Source: Streptomyces boluensis
GTDB lineage: Bacteria > Actinomycetota > Actinomycetes > Streptomycetales > Streptomycetaceae
Length of the DNA: 35,611 nt
Assembly: GCF_009908195.1 (NCBI RefSeq)
Contig: NZ_JAAAHS010000032.1
Location: 1-35,611 of the forward strand
Reading direction: 5' to 3'
Shown: positions 31,026 to 35,611 of the stretch, in pieces
Position numbering within the stretch: the first letter of the stretch is position 1
Layout of the letters: every line of letters starts with the position of its first letter
The notes under the pieces: model-generated
Seen by the model: the letters and a program-made list of their open reading frames with translations, nothing else
What the model was told of the DNA's origin: nothing
Databases searched by the model: none
Program-made: the position numbers and the translations under genes

Positions 31026-31282
31026 TGAGCCTCGCGCGCTTACTCATCAGCCGTGCGCCCCGCCACCGGCGCCTGGAGCCGGAGGGGCGCACCACCGGTC
31101 TCGTCCTGCTCGGGGCGAATGTGATCGGCTTCGCCCTGATTGGGCACGTGGTCGCACACGAGGCCGGTGCTGTCCGCGGCGTTGACCGGACCGCTTCGGT
31201 CCCGGATCAGACACCTGCTGAAGTGCAGCCGCTCCGCGCGGCCAAAGCCACGGCGGTACTTGAATCTGGTGGCCCCGGGTGA
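31025..31282 (+). CDS. Small membrane protein of unknown function
   Basis: 85 residues with one hydrophobic segment (GLVLLGANVIGFALIGHVVA, about 24-43) and a polar tail. The ATG at 31025 shares a base with the TAA of the GntR-like gene (TAATG) and its TGA overlaps the next GTG, so it belongs to the small-protein operon. Family not recognised; such proteins occur in conjugative-plasmid spread loci, which would be only a guess here. Confidence 0.65.
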   Translation: MSLARLLISRAPRHRRLEPEGRTTGLVLLGANVIGFALIGHVVAHEAGAVRGVDRTASVPDQTPAEVQPLRAAKATAVLESGGPG

Positions 31283-31422
31283 GGGCGGACGGCGTGAACG
31301 TTCCTCACCTCCTGACCGCGCCGTACGGCTCGGTACCTCGCCTGTCTCCCGCGGATGTGGGGCCGAGGAGGACCTGGCTGCCGCCGGCGCGTGATTGCCG
31401 CACCGGGCGGACCCTGCCGTGA
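31279..31422 (+). CDS. Short conserved-looking protein (47 residues)
   Basis: Starts at GTG 31279 overlapping the previous stop (GTGA) and ends at TGA 31420-31422. The sequence VNVPHLLTAPYGSVPRLSPA then DVGPRRTWLPPARD and RTGRTLP has the composition of a real short protein, and the overlap matches the other junctions of this operon. No family assigned. An internal GTG at codon 6 is also possible. It would be missed by length cut-offs. Confidence 0.55.
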   Translation: MRADGVNVPHLLTAPYGSVPRLSPADVGPRRTWLPPARDCRTGRTLP

Positions 31423-31496
31423 GGGGCCGCATACGGCACACCGCCAACCCGACCCGCAGCAACACCCCTACACATCCGAGACAGTTGGAGCCCTCC

Positions 31497-32615
31497 ATGA
31501 CGCATCCCTCCAAGAGCCCGGCCATACCCTCGGATAGCGCTGTCGGCGGAGCACGTCTGCGTCACCTGGAGCGGGCTGCTCTGACCCACGGGGTGCCCGT
31601 GGAGGACGTGCTGTTGATCGCTGTCAACCTGTACGGGATCACTTCCGACCAGGACCGTCACCGGGCCCGGGTCAGCCTGCGCCTCACGCGCCGCCCCGAT
31701 GTGCCTTGGCAGATCATCGTCCCTCTGAACCAGCCGGCCTCCCCATTCCTGCTCCGGGGTGACGAGCTGTCGCTGAACGACGAGGTGGTCGCGCACGTAG
31801 AGCGCATCGACGCCGACGAGGCGGTCGGAGGGTACTTCCGCAACGGCGGCCGTGCCGTGACTCTCAACCCCAACGCCCGCAGCCGGTGCGTCGGATGTGG
31901 TTGGTGCCCCAACACCCTGGAGGCCGCCGCTGACCCGCGGTTGCAGGAGGAGCAGGGGATTGACGACCTGCTGCGCGCCCTCGGTGAGCAGCACCCCCGC
32001 CGCACGTTGGCCGAACTGACCGAGGTCACCGTCTCCACCGGATGCTTCGAGCGGGAGGAGGCCGCTGTCGCTCACCTGATCGCCCTGCGGCCCGCTCTGG
32101 AGCGGGCTGGAGTCCAGGCCAGGATCGGCTTCCTCACCTCCGTGCTGCGCAGCGACGAAGCGTTGGAGACCATCGCGTCGCAGGTATCCCCGTTCGTGCT
32201 CAGGCTGACGGCCGAGCACTTCACCCGGCGGGAGGCCTTGATGAAGTCCACCAAGGCCGACCTCCGACCTCACGAGATGCCGGATCTGCTGGCGCGGGCG
32301 CGGGCGGCGGGGCTGGACACTTCGTACACGTACATCGTCGGGCTGGACCCGATGGAGAAGCTCGTGCGCGGGGTGAACGTGTTGGCGGGCGTGGTCAACG
32401 CGTTCCCGAACTTCCAGATTTTCCAGGCGCACACGGTGATGATGCAGGGCATGCGGACGCCGGGCGCGGACAGCCTGGAGTACTACCTGCAGGCGCGTAC
32501 GGCCATCGAGCGGGCCATGGCTTCGACCGAGCTGAGGCCGGTGGGCTGGGAGTGCTACCGGCCGCTGTGGTACTTCACGTACGAGGGGGAGGACCTCGTC
32601 GATGGATCTCGCTGA
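31497..32615 (+). CDS. Radical SAM-like protein with CX2CX2C motif
   Basis: 372 residues. An N-terminal domain of about 120 residues (YGITSDQDRHRARVSLRLTR, VPWQIIVPLNQP) precedes NPNARSRCVGCGWCPNTLE with Cys131, Cys134 and Cys137. It then has barrel-like strands: LTEVTVSTGCF, ARIGFLTSVLRSDEAL, SYTYIVGLDPMEKLV and FQIFQAHTVMMQGM. The later strands fit a radical SAM barrel, but canonical proteins have CX3CX2C; here the first spacing is two. Either a variant cluster site or a relative that binds another metal centre. ATG at 31497 with TTGGAG nine bases upstream. First gene of a five-gene coupled operon. Confidence 0.75.
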   Translation: MTHPSKSPAIPSDSAVGGARLRHLERAALTHGVPVEDVLLIAVNLYGITSDQDRHRARVSLRLTRRPDVPWQIIVPLNQPASPFLLRGDELSLNDEVVAHVERIDADEAVGGYFRNGGRAVTLNPNARSRCVGCGWCPNTLEAAADPRLQEEQGIDDLLRALGEQHPRRTLAELTEVTVSTGCFEREEAAVAHLIALRPALERAGVQARIGFLTSVLRSDEALETIASQVSPFVLRLTAEHFTRREALMKSTKADLRPHEMPDLLARARAAGLDTSYTYIVGLDPMEKLVRGVNVLAGVVNAFPNFQIFQAHTVMMQGMRTPGADSLEYYLQARTAIERAMASTELRPVGWECYRPLWYFTYEGEDLVDGSR

Positions 32616-33651
32616 CACGGTCATCGACCGGGTGCGGGTAGAGCGCCTCGAAGAGAGCGTGGCGGGTCCGTGGGAGGCAGGCGACAGCCGGTTCGCCGTG
32701 GTGGTCGAGGCCCGAGGGGTGGCCGGAGCGTTCGCTCCGGTCGACGAGCTCCCCGCCGCGCTCGTCGCCACCCGGCTCGGACGGAGCGCGCTGCGGCACC
32801 CAGTGACCGACCACAAGGGTCTGCGGCGCACGCTCCTGGCCGAACTCGGTCCTCACTCGGCGGGACTCGGTCGCTGGGCTGTCGGGGCGTTGGACTGCGC
32901 GGTGTGGGATCTGCACGGCCGTCTTGCCGACCTCCCGGTCGCGGCCCTGCTCAGCGACCGGCCCGCACGGCAGGTGCCGATCTACTCCTCCTGGCTCTCC
33001 CTGGACCTGACGTCCCCTTCGGCCGCCGAGTCGGTCAAGGCCACGGCCAGCGAGGGGTTCGCCTTCACCAAGTGGGCGCTGCGCGACGCGGAACCCGGCG
33101 AAGTCGCACAGCTGGCCGAACATGCGGCAGCGTGGGCGGGGCAGAGTGTGGCGGTGGACGCCCTAGGCACATGGGGCCATCTGCGAGCCACGGAAGTCGC
33201 GCCGCTCCTCACCTCGGAGGCAGTGCGCTGGGTGGAGGACCCGCTGGAGCGGACCGACCGGGCCGCGTACACGCATCTGCGCGAGCACGCTGGCGGTCTG
33301 AGGGTCGCGTTCGGCGAGCGGCTGGCTCATGCGGAGGACGCTGTCGCCCTGCTGAAGCATTGCCGACCGGACGCTTTCACGTTCGACGCGGTGTGGTGCG
33401 GCGGCATCACCGAAGCGACGGGCTGGTTGGGCGCCGCGCACGATGCGACGGTGCCCGTCCACCTGCACGGCCGGGCGTTCCTGCCCGCCGTGCACCTGGC
33501 CGCCGCATTCCCGGACGCGGCGGGCGCGGTGGAGTACCAGGTGGTGTGGGAGCCACGCCGCCAGCGGGCGCTGCGCGGCACGCTCCAGCCGGACGTCGGG
33601 CACGTCGCTCTCCCCGACCGGCCCGGCCTCGGGATGGAGGTGCGCCGCTAA
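32602..33651 (+). CDS. Enolase-superfamily enzyme (mandelate racemase/dipeptide epimerase-like)
   Basis: 349 residues with an N-terminal capping domain and a C-terminal barrel. Barrel residues: Lys157 in FTKWALRD (usually KxK; here KWA), metal ligands Asp186 (VAVDALG), Glu212 (WVEDPLE) and Glu239 (AFGERL), Asp262 in TFDAVWCGGIT and His289 in HLHGRAF. With one Lys of the KxK pair replaced, a two-base epimerase mechanism is doubtful; dehydration or cycloisomerisation fits as well. Metal ligands are complete. The ATG overlaps the preceding gene by 14 bases, with GGAGG upstream. Acts presumably on a carboxylate made by, or fed to, the radical SAM-like protein. Confidence 0.86.
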   Translation: MDLADTVIDRVRVERLEESVAGPWEAGDSRFAVVVEARGVAGAFAPVDELPAALVATRLGRSALRHPVTDHKGLRRTLLAELGPHSAGLGRWAVGALDCAVWDLHGRLADLPVAALLSDRPARQVPIYSSWLSLDLTSPSAAESVKATASEGFAFTKWALRDAEPGEVAQLAEHAAAWAGQSVAVDALGTWGHLRATEVAPLLTSEAVRWVEDPLERTDRAAYTHLREHAGGLRVAFGERLAHAEDAVALLKHCRPDAFTFDAVWCGGITEATGWLGAAHDATVPVHLHGRAFLPAVHLAAAFPDAAGAVEYQVVWEPRRQRALRGTLQPDVGHVALPDRPGLGMEVRR

Positions 33652-34100
33652 TGCCCAGGCACACGGGCGAGTTGGCGGTTCACGGCCGACTGGAGCGGCG
33701 CGAAGGGACAGAGCTGTTCATCGTGGACGAGCGGCTGAGCGGGCACGACACTTTCCTGTCCACGACCCTTTGCCTGGACCAGCCGGTGTACCTGCCCGAA
33801 CTCCCGGTCCGCATCCTCACGTTCGACGACGTCACCGTCCTTGCGTCCCTCGTATCCGTCCTGCCCCAGGCACAGGCTGGCGAGGAGTGGAGCGGCACAC
33901 TGCTGATTCCGCACGGCGTGCGCCCGCCGACGATCCCCGACGACCTAGCCCAGGCCGCAGCCGAGGCCGGTGTCGACACCAGTGGCTGGTCGGCGGCCGA
34001 GGCACGGCAACTTCTGACCTTCCTCGGCGAAGCCGACCCCGGTCCCGTGCGTGCCGAACGGATCGGCATGATCATCGAGGCTCTGGAGGGTGATTCGTGA
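33651..34100 (+). CDS. Protein of unknown function in the second radical SAM operon
   Basis: 149 residues, no family recognised. Beginning: HGRLERREGTELFIVDERLS, then YLPELPVRILTFDDVTVLAS. A C-terminal helical part follows (GWSAAEARQLLTFLGEAD, AERIGMIIEALEG). No membrane segment or signal peptide. It starts in the TAA of the enolase-like gene (TAATG) and its stop overlaps the HAD start (GTGA), so it is an integral part of the operon. Worth a profile search as the least characterised member. Confidence 0.8.
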   Translation: MPRHTGELAVHGRLERREGTELFIVDERLSGHDTFLSTTLCLDQPVYLPELPVRILTFDDVTVLASLVSVLPQAQAGEEWSGTLLIPHGVRPPTIPDDLAQAAAEAGVDTSGWSAAEARQLLTFLGEADPGPVRAERIGMIIEALEGDS

Positions 34101-34798
34101 GCGCGGCGGACCCGGTGCGTCTGGTGAGCCTCGACGTCGGATACACCTTGGGAGAGCCGTCTGGGACGACATTGACGCAACGCCTGGTGGAGCTGTCCCC
34201 GCTACCGGTCCGGCAGGCGAAGCAGGTCGCCCAGCAGATTCTGCACGCCCTGGACCCGCGCAACGATGCGACAGCCCCGCAAACAGTGTGCGCCGCGCTC
34301 AGCATCGCGCCGTCCGCCTTCCGCCACGACCACCGTCCGCCCGGCTTCGTCCTGTGGCCACGCGCCGTGGAGGCGGTGGCGCGAATCGCCCGGATCGCGC
34401 CGGTGGTCACGCTGTCGAATGTGAGCTACTGGGACGAGCGGGAGACCGACGTCGCCGCGCTCCTCGCCCCTCACCTCCAGGCCCATCACCCGTCGTGGCA
34501 GCTCGGGTTCGCCAAGCCGGACCCGCGTGCCGTGCGAACTGTCGCTCGACTACACGGCCGTGATCCCGCGGAGGTGCTCCATGTCGGCGACAGCTTCGAC
34601 TACGACGTGCGCGGCGCCCTCGCCGCCGGAGCCCACGCCCTGTGGATCAACCCGCGCCCGCCGTCCGCCGATGCCCTCCGGCTGCTGGCCGAGCACCCCG
34701 ACCGGGTCACGGTCGTACCGGACCTCACCCGTGCGGTCGAGCACATCGAGCAGACCGTCCTTCCGTCAACCCACATGATCAGGAGTTCTTCCCCGTGA
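34097..34798 (+). CDS. HAD-superfamily hydrolase
   Basis: A 233-residue phosphatase-like protein. Motif I is SLDVGYTLGE: the nucleophile Asp13 is present, but the second Asp of DxDxT, the general acid in phosphatases, is Gly15. Motif II VVTLSNVSYWDE, motif III FAKPDPRAV and motif IV HVGDSFDYDVRGA follow. The cap is helical. Gly at the acid position may slow hydrolysis or shift the reaction. GTG start overlapping the previous stop; its own stop overlaps the methyltransferase start. Confidence 0.87.
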   Translation: MSAADPVRLVSLDVGYTLGEPSGTTLTQRLVELSPLPVRQAKQVAQQILHALDPRNDATAPQTVCAALSIAPSAFRHDHRPPGFVLWPRAVEAVARIARIAPVVTLSNVSYWDERETDVAALLAPHLQAHHPSWQLGFAKPDPRAVRTVARLHGRDPAEVLHVGDSFDYDVRGALAAGAHALWINPRPPSADALRLLAEHPDRVTVVPDLTRAVEHIEQTVLPSTHMIRSSSP

Positions 34799-35574
34799 GC
34801 CAGTTCGACACCACCGCCCCGTACTACGCCGCCTACCGGCCCGGGATCCCGACGGAAGCCGTCGAGCTGCTCGCGAGGCGGGTGGCCGGCAAGGAGCACC
34901 GGGCCCTGCTCGACCTCGGGTCCGGCACCGGGCAAGTCCCCCTGGCCCTGGCCGGGGCTATGACGGAGATCGACGTCGTCGAGCAGGACGCGGGCATGCT
35001 CGCCGAGGCCGACAAGGCGCTCACCGGGCTGCCGGTCACCGTCCGCCTGCACAACGCTCCGGCCGAGGCGTTCACCCCGCCCGCCTCATACCGGGCGGAC
35101 CTCGTCACGGTCTGCCGCGCCTTCCACTGGATGGACCAGAACGTGGTGCTGTCACGTCTGGAGGACATGACCGCGCCGGACGCGACCGTCGCGGTCATGG
35201 GCGACGGCAGCCTGTGGACCGCGCGCACCGCCTGGACCGATGCCCTGCGCGCCCTGATCCAGGAGTACCTGGGAGAGGAGCGGCGAGCCGGGGTGGGTAA
35301 GAAGTACGCGACGCACAACCGGCCGTACTGCGACATCCTCGCCGAGTCCGCGTTCAGCAAGGTCGAGGAGCACACAGTCACCGTCGAGCGGGAGTGGACC
35401 ACCGAGACGGTGATCGGCTACCTGTACTCGACCTCCTTCGCCGCCCGACCGCTGTTCGGCGAGCGGGTCGACGACTTCGAGCGCCGCGCCCGGGCTCTGC
35501 TCGACGAGCACACCGCCGTCGGCGGCCTGATCGAGCCCGCCTCCTTCCAAATCGTCCTCGGCCAGCGCGGCTGA
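34795..35574 (+). CDS. Class I SAM-dependent methyltransferase
   Basis: 259 residues. The SAM-binding motif I is ALLDLGSGTGQVPLAL (37-52), motif II EIDVVEQDAGMLAEAD, and the post-core FHWMDQNVVLSRL is typical of UbiE/small-molecule methyltransferases. The GTG start overlaps the HAD stop and has AGGAG upstream. Last gene of the coupled operon seen in the window; 37 bases remain with nothing recognisable. Probably methylates the product of the preceding enzymes. Confidence 0.9.
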   Translation: MSQFDTTAPYYAAYRPGIPTEAVELLARRVAGKEHRALLDLGSGTGQVPLALAGAMTEIDVVEQDAGMLAEADKALTGLPVTVRLHNAPAEAFTPPASYRADLVTVCRAFHWMDQNVVLSRLEDMTAPDATVAVMGDGSLWTARTAWTDALRALIQEYLGEERRAGVGKKYATHNRPYCDILAESAFSKVEEHTVTVEREWTTETVIGYLYSTSFAARPLFGERVDDFERRARALLDEHTAVGGLIEPASFQIVLGQRG

Positions 35575-35611
35575 CCCGCTCCTCCCCGTTCGCGCTGGGG
35601 CGGCCCCCTCC

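Noticed and set aside
1..35611. CRISPR arrays, insertion-sequence transposases, conjugation or replication genes
   Set aside because: I looked for regularly spaced short repeats and for transposase, FtsK/Tra and Rep motifs and saw none in the window.

Overview
The window is high-GC DNA with actinomycete-type genes. GTG starts, ATGA/GTGA start-stop overlaps, NsdA-like HTH-TPR regulators, DUF5999 and DUF6082 proteins and an FxLD lanthipeptide system all point to Streptomyces or a close relative. The left edge (1-1635) is ordinary secondary-metabolite chromosome: a carrier protein overlapping a free-standing NRPS adenylation protein that runs off the window. A tRNA-Thr(UGU) gene (1855-1928) follows. 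Next to its 3' end lie a tyrosine integrase, an XRE-type regulator and an excisionase-like gene (2540-5188), the usual left end of an integrative element. No second copy of the tRNA 3' end is visible, so the right end of the island should lie beyond 35611. No replication or conjugation gene is present in the window.

Inside the island, a 252/254-bp direct repeat (5155-5406 and 19861-20114, about 93% identical by hand alignment) brackets about 14.5 kb. The left copy joins an intact excisionase-like gene to the last 39 codons of a MazG-like gene. The right copy carries the last few excisionase codons and an intact MazG-like gene. This is the geometry of a single-crossover insertion. The bracketed segment holds a TrmO-like protein, a triply broken HTH-TPR regulator, two GNAT acetyltransferases coupled to an intact HTH-TPR regulator, a DUF5999-CPBP pair, and a class I FxLD lanthipeptide cluster: isoaspartate-type methyltransferase, precursor, LanB, LanC and a second free-standing elimination-type domain. 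A HAD phosphatase gene split by a frameshift and a P-loop kinase complete it.

Rightward of the repeat is a tight seven-gene minus-strand operon (25726 down to 19995). It encodes a radical SAM enzyme, an Asp/Glu-racemase/maleate-isomerase-like enzyme, a HhH-GPD glycosylase-like protein, a PfkB kinase, a two-lobed nucleoside deoxyribosyltransferase-like protein, a thymidylate-kinase-like protein and the MazG-like pyrophosphatase. At least four of these genes start with TTG. The content suggests chemistry on a nucleobase, nucleoside or nucleotide; I recognise no described pathway with this set. A divergent HTH-TPR regulator, an SDR oxidoreductase, an HATPase-type anti-sigma-like protein and a DUF6082 protein follow. 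Next comes a small-protein operon (DUF5999, GntR-like regulator, membrane protein, 47-residue protein). The last block (31497-35574) is a translationally coupled five-gene operon: a radical SAM-like protein with a CX2CX2C motif, an enolase-superfamily enzyme, an unknown protein, a HAD hydrolase and a SAM methyltransferase. It looks like a second small biosynthetic cassette.

All assignments come from reading the sequence and recognising motifs. No database search was run.
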